Positions 1-9,720 of a stretch of DNA of 16,607 nt are shown here, one piece after another. Location: the NCBI RefSeq assembly GCF_000003605.2, contig NW_003148271.1, forward strand, positions 173,290 through 189,896, in the 5' to 3' direction. Below the pieces are notes generated by a model. The model saw only the letters and a list, made by a program, of their open reading frames with translations, ran no database searches and had not been told where the DNA came from. This DNA comes from Saccoglossus kowalevskii (taxonomy: Eukaryota > Hemichordata > Enteropneusta > Harrimaniidae). Position 1 is the stretch's first letter. Every line of letters starts with the position of its first letter. The position numbers and the translations under genes were made by a program.

Positions 1-2318
1 GCTAATGAACTAGTCATTCTGATGTTAGAGTCAGAATATCCTAATTGGTAAATAATCTACAACGTAACCTTAGTTATATACATCTCTACCTATCCAAAGG
101 TCATTTCCACAGCGTCTCGTTTTTATTAACGCACATGTGGTGGACATAACCATAACGGTCTCCGGTGATCTATAGACTAATTGTGCACCATCACGCATAC
201 TACGTTTAGTGTCGGTGCAAGTCAAATCCGACTCACAGGTAATGGCCCATAAACGTTCACCCAATACACTGATGTAGGCCAAATTAATCTTGCTGCAGAC
301 TTAACACTGTGTAACTTACAATCAATGACTGACGTCTATGTAATCTAGTTTCTCTCATAAACTCGTGTCGTTATTTGAATGAAATATACCACCACATACT
401 ATCCATGATGAACTATAGAGCATTGTGTGTATATTTACAAGGGTTCTGATAAAAGTGAATGAATTTTAAACAAGCTACCAATATCAATACATACTTTTAC
501 CGCAACCACGCAAATCAGCAATGATTATAAACGGCGGTGAACAGGTTTCAAGATAGTTCAGATCTTGTTTCATATCGTGCTATGACCTCTAGACACCCTG
601 CCATTCAAGAAGAGCACAGAGCTACCAGGACCCGCAATTACAGGGGTATAATAGTCTTATGTGACTTCGTGGACACTTTTGTATTCTGAACATTATATAC
701 GTGATTAGAAAACAGTTTCCTACCCTGTTTAGCTGAACAGAATTTAAAAAGAAATCACGAACTGTTGGATATGACCAGGAGGGTAATAGGTATGAGTTTG
801 TCTGACAAGCAGCGCTAAATAGTAGTTTTCTCTGTAAATAATACGCCTACACGATCTAACAATATTTCGTGTATTTTACACTCGAGGTATACGTCGCACG
901 AAATCCACATGGATTGCAACGAAACAACATGCGCTCTTTATTAACTGATGTTCGAGATTTGTTTTTGTTTCAAGTGTTTAATTATTCACTATTCATTGTC
1001 GATTACAGCGCGCGCACGCACATGTCCACAATTGGCAGTGATCGTATTAAGTTATTACCCTCACGTAATTGTGAATAACCGGAAACTGACGAACTTAAAG
1101 TGAATCCAAATGAACAACTTGTAGACCTTCAGACCTTCATCCAACATACTAATTGCGTAATAAGCATGAGACTATCGGTGGCCTGTCACCAATTACTTGT
1201 ACGACTGATTGTATATGCGTGTTCACTCTTTTTAAAGTGACGCCAATCACCTTACTTGGATAGCTTTATAATGCATGTTTTCATTTGACTGCATTGTCCA
1301 TATGTCATTCTCCATGTCGCCAAATAAACGTACATTGCATGTTTGCACGCAATAGTTTTTTGTCCTCAGCTATTTTTAAATAAACCTAACTCATCTGCCA
1401 AACTTGTGCACATATGTACACGTATTTTCCAATACCCCTTGATTAATTAGATTTAATATAATTAATTATCAATGCACCCCTTATGAACCATGTTCCTATT
1501 TCACTTCCGGGAGAATACTAGTATATAAAATGCATATGTTATATGTAAATTACCAACCACCTATGTAAATAAGGCACGATTACCTCATTGACATACACGC
1601 ATGTAACTGTATAATTAATAGCTGCATGACCAACATAGCACGCAGACAAACACGAACAGCATACACAAACCATTACTCGTTCAACCACTGATACAGTGAG
1701 ACACATATTTCGGTTAATGCTCTTTTAGCAACCTTGATATTTGCGTCCAGGTAAATCAATACCCAATCATGCATTCAGACACATGAAATATTATTACAAT
1801 AACACAAACTGCTCATATAATCAAATTTGAGATTATCAACACCCGACGCAGACTTATTAATTTAATGCCAGTGTACTGGTAATAACGAGAATTCTTTAAG
1901 AGGCACGCACACCTGAGCAGACATTGTTATTCAAACTATTCATACTGCGTTCAGAAAAAATATTACATATTAAGACTGTTAATATTTAAGCCATATAACA
2001 AGAAATAATGTTCTCTCCTCAATTTAAATCTCGTCATATTAATATTATAAAAAGTATGTATTTGTAGTGACTGTTTATATTATATCTTTGTAAACACACA
2101 TTTCAATTAATCAGCTAGTTTTATTTCATAGTCCTGGACACAATGTTTCATATTACTTGACGAAAACTGGTCACGTATGGAGAAGTGCGTGTTATTTGTA
2201 TGAGGGTAAATATACAAAATTTAAATCCATAAGAACCAAACTACTGAATGGACTTTAAATGTTCAATTTATGACACTGTAAATACTCATTTCAATAAATG
2301 CCGGACTATCTTGTACAA
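1..2318. other. Non-coding AT-rich DNA, no gene seen
   Basis: Stops occur frequently in all six frames, and the longest open frames (about 70 codons at 70-282 minus and 869-1078 plus) resemble no known protein. The first 1.4 kb is somewhat less AT-rich than the rest, and 1960-2110 is especially AT-rich. Small local structures are an adjacent 8-bp duplication of AGACCTTC at 1123-1138 and a near-perfect 16-bp palindrome (GTGCACATATGTACAC, one mismatched pair) at 1406-1421. I see no RNA gene, transposon end or promoter that can be defended. Confidence 0.7.
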
Positions 2319-2433
2319 GTCATTATATCCCGAGTAATAATGTCTGGGTCAATATATCTTGAACTAACATACCAGGGTCAATATGTCGTGAATAACAATG
2401 TCGGTTAAGTATATCCCGAATTATTATCATCTG
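2319..2433. repeat. Degenerate tandem repeat, about 29 bp x 4
   Basis: Four head-to-tail units of 28-29 bp can be aligned at 2319-2347, 2348-2376, 2377-2404 and 2405-2433. Each starts with GTCAATATATC or a close variant, followed by CCGA, TTGA or GTGA, an AT-rich middle and a CTGG/CAGG/TCGG-type end. Pairwise identity is moderate (about 18 of 29 positions between units 1 and 2), so this is an old or weakly maintained array. A still weaker copy may precede it near 2290-2318. Unit length is not a multiple of three, so a coding role is unlikely. Confidence 0.6.
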
Positions 2434-4140
2434 AACTAGTTATATAAATGTTTTATATTTAAATACAAGATGAATCCATTAGGTCCCCCTATTACAATAG
2501 GCAACAAGCAAAATTGTTAAAATACTGAATATATATAACAAGCCAAATAAAATAGTCACCAATACGCTTAATGATACCAAAAACCAATAATAAGAGAAAT
2601 AAAGATATACCAACATTATAGTGATAATTTAAAGTGCTTTTTATAGATTGTTAATCAGCTGCTGATAACAAAATATGTTTTCACAAATGATGAAAGTGTT
2701 GTACATAAATTAACGGGATTGGGTAAACTGTTAAAACTATTATGGTAAATTTACAAATAGAGAGCGTTTATATATTTCAGTACGAGTTTTGGATACTCGT
2801 AAAACAATGACTAGATAGTGCGTAAAAGAGTGTAGATGTTTTCAAACGTGCTCGTCGATGGATTAAGAATTCATTTCATTGCACGTCTCTGAAGACATTC
2901 CAGTTTGATATAAAAGCTGGAGAAGTAAATGTCTAAATGTTCGAGCAGTGTGTTAAGTGCGGCGAGACAAAACAGGAGTAAAACAGTTTTCTTGAATGAA
3001 CACTCTACACATACACTCTACAAATAAATGTTGTTTACAATGGACTGTCCTGACGTTAAGTTCGATATTATACGTCCAGGTTATTGTTTAAAACAACTCA
3101 CCATTGTTATTACAATATATGTTGATACTGTGAATGTTCAAAATCTGGAATATTCAGGTGTATGCGGTTTTGAGTATCGGTGATTAGCACATCAGTGTTC
3201 ATACACATACAGCACTGAAAGCTTCAGTTCCCTAAATTTGAAAGAACACAGTTCAGGCGGATCGAATTATCATTGACCACGTTTTTTTAGAATATGTGTT
3301 GTTGTATCATCGGCAACGATATGTGACGAAGAGTGATTAAAATATGATGACATATTGTTGAAAATAAAGAACACTGTTAAAATCAGAGAGAATTCTATTG
3401 AAATTAACACATTAACCACTAATATCCTGCTCAGGTCAATATCACCCTATCTGAGTGTGACGTTATATAATAAGAGTGATCTTTATTATTTATATACTTA
3501 GTGGAAGTCACTGTCTTGGTATTCATATGCATTGTCATCAAACGTCCAGTTTGCATAATAATTATTAAATCGATGCCGTAATGACAGTTATTTATTGGCG
3601 ATCTGGCAGACTTTATGACAGATTGATAAAAATGGATGCATGTGTACACATCGAAACGTCTCGAGGTCCTATTCAACTGTGTGATGCATTCTTTGAGCTA
3701 GTGAGTCATGTATGCATATTAAGAAACAAGTCACACAAGTCAACTGTTGGTCATGTATGTTTTCGAATGTGATACTAGACTTCTGAACAATGACGATTCA
3801 CTTCACAATAAAATAAACAATGAAAGGATTCACATCATTTCAAATGACACAATGCCATGTTCCAAGTGAGGTGATAATTTCTATTTTCGACAAATATGCT
3901 AAGAATGATTTAACGCTCTTAAACCACAGTGCGTATTTAGTGGTAATCGCAATGAACACAGAATCTTCAAGTTCCCAAATACAATATGCCATACACTACG
4001 GCAATATTGACTGTTAAATGGTGACGATATTGCAAAACTAATTGATGGGAAAGAAACATTAAAACAGTGACAGATATAAAGGTGTATACTATCGGCAAGT
4101 ATAATCTCTTTTACAATTGTTAACCATACATTAGATTTCA
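2434..4140. other. Non-coding AT-rich DNA, overlapping chance ORFs
   Basis: Short open frames lie at 3431-3676 (minus, 81 codons), 3581-3772 (plus, 63), 3820-4017 (plus, 65) and 3899-4144 (minus, 81). They overlap each other on opposite strands, show no recognisable domain and have no conserved motif, so I do not call them genes. One compact hairpin lies at 2650-2669. Nothing else is structured. Confidence 0.65.
2650..2669. repeat. Compact hairpin (ATCAGC/GCTGAT)
   Basis: The stretch reads GTTAATCAGC-TGCTGATAAC. Arms ATCAGC and GCTGAT flank a single T and extend to GTT/AAC after a one-base bulge, giving a nine-pair foldback in 20 nt. It stands alone in AT-rich sequence and has no T-run suggestive of a terminator. 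Function is unknown and it may be chance. Confidence 0.4.
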
Positions 4141-5414
4141 GCATGTATTAATCTAAAATATACAATATCACTGGGATTTTCCATTCAATGCCTGATCCAC
4201 GGGGAGAGTTTTATAATTTGCAACATCGAAGAAGGCGTGCGTTTTCACTTGATTAGTCTGCGAGTGGATATGTATTCTTTCACAATTTCAATAAATTAAA
4301 ATCAAAACACTTTTCTGTGCACGAGATGTTGTCAGGACCCATTTAGAAAACACGAATATGCCCAAAGGTCTGCAAAACTGTAAAAGCCATTAAACTGATT
4401 CGATTCCACGCGTTTGATATAATGTCAGAGTTTTCGTAAACGAACTTGAAACCTTTAGTCGTCAACCTTAACAAACAGGATTCCCAAAGATCAAGCTACA
4501 ACTTACATAAAAATACTATTTATATTGAATTAGACACAATATCGCCTGGCGTTATCAGGTACAACAGACACATAAGAACAGTCACCTCTAGGCAAGTTTT
4601 TCAAGCGAATTTATAGAACTGCGTTACCAAGGAATTGATATCCGAAACAATCAGGATAATTGGCTTTAAAGTGGGTATATGTTTTCATTCATCCATGTAG
4701 GTAATTCATCTAACTTAGTTATAACTACCTACAAGTATGGCTTCGGTCACGGTGCTCTTACTGTTAATGCGTTTATCTCGACGTGCCCTTTTTTCACAAC
4801 TTGAATAATCTTATTACGTAATTCAGTATACATCTCCCTCTCCCTCTTCGTTTGAATAGATTATCATGTTATGTTTTTAAATATACACTTCGTACGCACG
4901 TAATATCGCATTCGATACGACCACGGGTAACATTTTCTCATACGCCTTTTATTTTAAAATAATAAGTAGCACAAGTAGCACAAAACAGACTTCAATAGAA
5001 ATGAAATATCGTTATTATTTAGTAAATGTACAGGGCAATTGTGCTACAATGTGCCAGGGGAATTGTTTAAAACACGCATTTAATTCATGCGTTAGTCATA
5101 CTCTTTTGAGAAATAGTGATTTGAATTCTCATATTCAACTTCTCGCTATTAGTCGTGGCAATCATACTCGTAATAATGACTGCTACCAGACTGTGGTATT
5201 GTGCGCACTAGACTAGAGTAACCTACATTATATATAGAACTTACCACATCAGTGTAATTGAGCCAAGTAATCACGATACCTGCTGTCACAGTGCCAGTAA
5301 TAATGTTAGGAAGGCATTTGAGTTTACTTTGATATATATACTGCCGTGTTCTGTTTGTCATTTCACAGTATTTTATTGTGGTAATTATTCCCTAATATAT
5401 TACAGATTTTACTC
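4141..5414. other. Non-coding stretch, no gene seen
   Basis: Only chance-length frames occur here: 71 codons at 5001-5216 on plus, opposed by 70 codons at 5149-5361 on minus. A short pyrimidine run with two to three CTCCCT units lies at 4833-4848. Near 4966-4983 the word AAGTAGCAC occurs twice in close succession. A GATTCGATTCC string near 4396-4406 resembles a tRNA B box but has no matching A box or acceptor stem. Confidence 0.65.
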
Positions 5415-5551
5415 AATAATTCGGCCGCCAATGCGAAGGCGTCTGTTGCGGAAGATTGCGGACCGTTATAACACGTGTTGTTACTCTCTTGTTTGTTTTT
5501 TACTATAGGAAGGAGGGAATCAAATCAAATGCTATAAGTGGCCGAATAATT
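5415..5551. mobile_element. Possible small MITE-like insertion, 137 bp
   Basis: The words at 5415-5428 (AATAATTCGGCCGC) and 5538-5551 (GTGGCCGAATAATT) are inverted repeats with two mismatches in 14. AATAATT is at the same time a 7-bp direct repeat (5415-5421 and 5545-5551). One reading is a target duplication around an element with CGGCC/GGCCG termini. The left interior is GC-rich and the right half is a T-run followed by a purine block, so the two halves differ in composition. The inverted match stops at the ends and no transposase is present. An inverted repeat this short can also arise by chance. Confidence 0.3.
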
Positions 5552-6645
5552 TGTAGTTGGTAATGCACCATGGCTCAACAGCTGATGTATGAATGCATTG
5601 CCTGGCATGAAACGTTTTATTATCACTAATCACTTCACTCTAATTAGCTCAATTCCATTGGCGAAAGTTTTGGCCTATTTATGGGGAAAGTATTTTACAC
5701 ATTTTCCGCGATCGTAGTGCCATTAAGTTTCTTCATGAGTTCTAAATCTATTGGAAACGTTTGACATTTATTGCACATTTGAATAAAGTGAGCTCCCAAG
5801 AAATAAATTCTAAACTGACAAACGTTTCAAATGACAGATTTAGACAAGTAGATGCTTCCATTACAGAAAATCTAACAATTGTGTTTCCCCTACTTCCATG
5901 TTGTCATGGGGACCTTTATGTGACGCCTCTGCTCAATCGATACTTTAATGCAAACCCTACATGATGATGATTTCAGCTTTATTGTAATAACGTAATATTA
6001 AAAAAATATGATCTGAGTGCATCCGGTCGTTTAATATTCCCAATAGCTATTCAAATCTCTGTGGTCACTGTGACCGACATCCAAAACTGACTGACATAAA
6101 AGAACAGGTCGAGCGTAAAATTAATTAATTAAGTGGTATCAATAACAGCCAACCATGTATTTTAGAAATATATTCTGAATTTGTTCATGTGTTGTTTCAT
6201 TGGGCTACTGTAAAACAGGCATGGCCACTCTTCTTGTCACATTTACAGATCATACTGAAAGTGTGTAATTCTTGAAAAGTTATGTGTGGTCTTTGAATCC
6301 GCGTGTGCTAGGTTTCATTTAAAGCGTGTGGTTTAACCATATCGAATGTCATTCACAGTAAAACTCATGCTCCGATGATCTGTGATGTTACGTCTGTCAA
6401 TAACGTTGATTAGCAGGTACTACTTGGGTACTACTTGAAAGCTGATATTGATCACTAGACTGTAACACGATGCATTCGACACTTAAACCATTGGGAATTG
6501 ACACTAAAAGAAATGAAATATAAATGAATAACCCATGCGCAAATCAATTCTTACTTCATGCATACAACTACCTTATTGCATATCGACAAAGAACGTCTAT
6601 CGTATTGTGAAATTACGCCCTTGTAAAACTGTATGTTATGCAAGT
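5552..6645. other. Non-coding stretch with 11-bp tandem duplication
   Basis: The longest open frame, 5761-5964 on plus, lacks a leading ATG (it opens with TTG), has an in-frame stop just upstream and matches no family I know. An exact tandem duplication of GGTACTACTTG lies at 6416-6426 and 6427-6437, consistent with a recent slippage event. TTAATTAATTAA is at 6120-6131. I see no RNA gene or TE coding fragment. Confidence 0.65.
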
Positions 6646-6780
6646 TTTAAAGGACGGTAGTCGTCGCGCCGCGTCCTGTTCGATATGGGACTCATAGCGA
6701 CGTAAACAACGCGTGTAAAATACATTGTTTATTTACATGAAATTCGAACACGCGCTGCGCGACGACCATCGCGCTTTAAA
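6646..6780. mobile_element. GC-rich foldback MITE, 135 bp, TTAA-flanked
   Basis: Bases 6646-6669 pair without gaps with 6757-6780. Twenty of 24 positions are Watson-Crick and one is a G-T pair, with a perfect 10-bp core GTCGTCGCGC/GCGCGACGAC. The stem continues inward with small bulges through CGCGT (6670-6674 with 6750-6754), GTTCGA (6678-6683 with 6744-6749) and TAAACAA/TTGTTTA (6703-6709 with 6725-6731), so almost the whole element folds back on itself. The outer ends are TTTAAAG and CTTTAAA, so a TTAA target duplication (6647-6650, 6776-6779) with AGG/AGC termini is possible. The G+C content is far above the flanks. There is no coding capacity, so it would be a non-autonomous element. A long-hairpin RNA is an alternative reading. 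The superfamily is an inference from TTAA only. Confidence 0.72.
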
Positions 6781-7021
6781 TATGCTATATGAATAATTAA
6801 TACACGTGTCACATCTTACAGTAAAAGAGATAGTTGAAACCCGATCAAGTATGAATTCGAAAACAAATGTTTTCTGTAGCCACAGTTCAGTCAGTGATAT
6901 TTCTATTGTATAAGCGGACTTTTACAAATATTTATTTTTTTCGGTATCAATTTGAATATAATGTACGAAGATATGATGAAAACTTATTACTAATGGTAAT
7001 AGACTCAACAAATCACTATAG

Positions 7022-7148
7022 TTAAGGGTATTTGAAACACCGTTTGTCCAAAAAGTAGATTGGTGACCATATCTTAATCTTTATTCTAATATCAAGCTTA
7101 ATCATAATCTTCTATTCACATAGCTGAGGATGTACGATGTACCCTTAA
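7022..7148. mobile_element. Possible TTAA-bounded inverted-repeat element, 127 bp
   Basis: GTTAAGGGTA at 7021-7030 is exactly mirrored by TACCCTTAAC at 7140-7149. Read as TTAA target sites, the element would run from GGGTA to TACCC with only 5 bp of perfect terminal repeat beyond TTAA. GGG fits the RRG terminal rule remembered for Kolobok-type transposons. A 10-bp inverted repeat at this spacing is expected about once or twice by chance in a window this size, so support is weak. It rests mainly on the resemblance to the better TTAA elements nearby and downstream. Confidence 0.28.
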
Positions 7149-7734
7149 CAACAACCGGTGCCACCTCGTTCACGTTGTATTTTTCAGTGTCATATTCCAA
7201 TAATTCGAATTTGATTGATCTTACTAACTAAGCCCATGTACAGTTAGATGGAAAGTTGATCCAAATGATTGCAGATTACTTTCAATTCACTAATAAAAAT
7301 GTAATAACAGTTTGGAGTGTTCATTAATAATACACATTAAGGAAAGCTTGGGTTTAGACAGTGGCGACAGGTTAAATAGAACACAATTATGTTATATACA
7401 TGTCAAAAGATGATCATAGTGTACTGTCAAATAAGAACATTTGTCACGGCGCCGTAAGAATAGTTGTAACTTTTTACTTGGTGCGAGAGCTGACCATCAA
7501 CCAAGTTTTTTGAAAGTGACATGTCATGGTCGATCGTTCGATAAATGAGTCATACTGAGGCTCGTTTTAATGATAATTAGTTAAGTTAGAAGTCACTCTA
7601 TGAATTCTAAAACCGATGTCTTAGACATATGTCTGTTGTCATTCATGCACACATTGCATTTTGTTACAAAGATGTTAGATGTATTAACCTTGCTTTAGTT
7701 TAACTATCGTGCAACTGAAGTCTAAGCAACACAT

Positions 7735-7752
7735 CCTCCCTCCCTCCCTCCC
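7735..7752. repeat. (CCCT)n microsatellite
   Basis: About 4.5 uninterrupted copies of a CCCT/CTCC tetranucleotide lie on the plus strand (18 nt). The pyrimidine/purine strand asymmetry makes it a possible triplex-forming or slippage-prone site, but it is short. Confidence 0.9.
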
Positions 7753-8127
7753 AAATAATTTAATTAGCGACAATCAACAGGATTTACTGAAATTTAGTTT
7801 CAATAAAATGAACGAGCATCCGTAAATTAATTTGTTGTTTTCTCCCATTTGTTAAATTGGCAATGTGACCAGTATGTGCATTGATTGGCATACATTATAC
7901 GTGTTCGAGTACAATAATGCTTTTTCAATGTAGCAATTATTTAGCCAGTGATTTGCGATGTATTATCCCCGAATGTATACTCCAAGTAATTACACTTAAT
8001 ACTTTACATTGAGAGGATAATATGAAAGTGTTTGATCTACAGCACTCACAGCAAATTCTGCATGCGCCAAAATATCGCCTGACATTATTAGCTAGTCTTG
8101 GCTGAATTGAACCGATTGTGTATTCCT

Positions 8128-8154
8128 TGTATGTATGTATGTGTGTGTGTATGT
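8128..8154. repeat. Compound (TATG)n(TG)n microsatellite
   Basis: The tract runs through TATG repeats into five or six TG units and ends in TATGT (27 nt). This compound structure is typical of animal nuclear DNA. It accounts for the histidine/threonine-rich part of the minus-strand open frame across it. Confidence 0.9.
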
Positions 8155-8300
8155 TAGTAAAGTGGAAATTAAACAAAAGATCCACAGGGGAATACAAACA
8201 TAAAACAGCAACAACAACAAAATACATTATGTTGCGAAACGTTGTCAATTCAGTTAAATGAATCGATTCTGACGTAATCAGCCAATAGGCGATGTTAGAT

Positions 8301-8364
8301 GTTTGTGTGAGCAAATTGTACTTCATGTATGTCACCCACCATACATCGTTCTGCTCACACAAAC
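8301..8364. repeat. Strong hairpin, 13-bp base stem plus 7-bp apical stem
   Basis: GTTTGTGTGAGCA at 8301-8313 is perfectly complementary to TGCTCACACAAAC at 8352-8364. Inside it, ATGTATG at 8325-8331 pairs with CATACAT at 8340-8346, leaving an 8-nt loop (TCACCCAC) and an asymmetric internal loop of 11 and 5 nt. Two nested perfect stems within 64 nt are unlikely by chance. It could be a small foldback element, a transcribed hairpin, or an old inverted duplication. No target-site duplication is evident. Confidence 0.6.
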
Positions 8365-8419
8365 CAAACCTTTTACTGGGATTATTATTACCTAGTATGG
8401 AAATAATGAAAATCATCAT

Positions 8420-9720
8420 AAGAGCAACTGTGGTATCTGCGATGTGCTATTGTTTAGCTAAAGTAATAATCTGCGGTACTCTGTCCACAACACACGATAT
8501 ATTTTGACTCCTTGTTTTTAGAAACTTCAAATCAAGAATTTACAGAAATTACATTTGTTACCATCTTCTTGTCTGTATTGGTCACTTTGTAGTAAAACAC
8601 GTTATGAGTATAGACGTGAATATTATCTTTGATCCATGCTAAAAAAAAGAAGTGGAGTGTTGCCACGGTAATAGCCTCGTGCAACTTCATTTCCCATTGT
8701 ACCTGAATGAAATCCAAATCCGAGTCAGTAATTCAGCGGTATAAATCGTATGATGTTCGTCAGTAATCCCCGTCTCATATATTATTGTTATTTCTTTCAC
8801 TGATCTCCACTTTTACGCTCATTCACATGCTCGTGCTCAGTTCAAAGATTGACAAGCATTTGATATTTTTTTGAGATTAACATGTTAATAACCTTATTAC
8901 ACTGCTATACGAAAAAATATCATTATATATAAAATATCCTTCGTTTCGATGATATTACAGACCATGAAGTCACTCGTACAGACAGCACTACAAACAAGTG
9001 ATAACCTTAAATAATTCTTTAATATATATACATAATTATGTATTTAAATGTATAGATGTTATTGGCTATAGATAATTGACTTTATATGTATAACTCATTC
9101 ATTCAGAGACACATTATCGGACTAAAAGAAACCCACATACTGACTTCGTGAATTATAATTACTGAGGATGTGCACTAAATAAAGTACACTCTTGTTGCGT
9201 TGAATTTATTTGATAAGACGTGTTATAATCATTATTTGCGCAACTTATATGAACGCATTCAATAAACGTCATTGCATAACAATGTCGAACGCGCCATTTA
9301 CGAAGTAATGATATCTTCCACTTGACATCGTAGTGTAACCGAGAATTTACCGTAACAAATAAGACTGAGCACTCTAGATTTCAATTACTGCATTTAACGA
9401 TGTCATTAAGACGTTGTCAATTGCTCCTAAATGACATCTCCAAACAGGAAATGAACGAGGAAACGAAAGGATTGCCATCAGAATATGACATAACGTCAGC
9501 TTGTGAACGACACTGTCTTATTATCGGCAACGTAAATAAATGTATACATATGAATTGAAGAATCTCTTATCAACATATACAGTGAACTAATCGCATCTGA
9601 TATGACAGCCATAAAGGTGAACAGCTGCACTAGCCAAATTAGCTTAACGTGAATTTGAGTTAAATCGACGCTGAATATATCGAGCATCGCCCTTTCTTTG
9701 GATTGTTCTTTCATAATAAA
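8420..9720. other. Non-coding AT-rich stretch, no gene seen
   Basis: The short minus-strand frames at 8532-8717 (61 codons) and 9496-9729 (77 codons) have no recognisable features. Minor structures are a perfect 16-bp AT palindrome at 9028-9043, a CATTG-CATAA-CAATG hairpin within 9270-9290, and a 9-bp inverted repeat GATGTCATT/AATGACATC at 9399-9407 and 9430-9438. Each is within what chance can give in AT-rich DNA. Confidence 0.65.
9028..9043. repeat. Perfect 16-bp AT-rich palindrome
   Basis: ATACATAATTATGTAT is self-complementary over its full length. It sits in an AT-rich tract next to a TATATATA run. The ATAATTAT core is homeodomain-like in composition, but such strings are common in AT-rich DNA and no function is claimed. 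Confidence 0.5.

Larger units (their letters stand above)
7149..8300. other. Non-coding stretch with microsatellites
   Basis: Apart from the two microsatellites listed separately and a 10-bp perfect palindrome ACGGCGCCGT at 7446-7455, no structure stands out. The 3' part of the 160-codon minus-strand frame lies in 7937-8300 and is treated on its own. Confidence 0.6.
7937..8419 (-). other. 160-codon open frame, coding status doubtful
   Basis: This is the longest open frame in the window. The translation begins MMIFIISILG and has a hydrophobic stretch at about residues 64-84 (VVVAVLCLY core) that could span a membrane. The imperfect TG/CA microsatellite at 8128-8154 produces a HTHIHTY run near residues 90-98, and a cysteine cluster (ACRICCECC) lies near residues 120-129. 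At this base composition a stop-free run this long is expected roughly 0.02 times in the window by my rough estimate, so it is not trivially explained by chance. Against coding: it crosses a microsatellite and the 8301-8364 hairpin, shares sequence with an antisense 71-codon frame, matches no family I recognise and has no clear gene context. Confidence 0.12.

Noticed and set aside
3431-4144. Cluster of four 63-81-codon open frames on both strands
   Set aside because: They overlap antisense and match no family. Frames of this length are expected in number at this AT content.
4390-4410. tRNA B-box-like GATTCGATTCC
   Set aside because: No A box at proper spacing, no acceptor or anticodon stem, and no SINE structure around it.
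5761-5964. 67-codon plus-strand frame with fairly protein-like composition
   Set aside because: It starts at TTG, has a stop shortly upstream and no recognisable motif. About a dozen such runs are expected by chance in the window.
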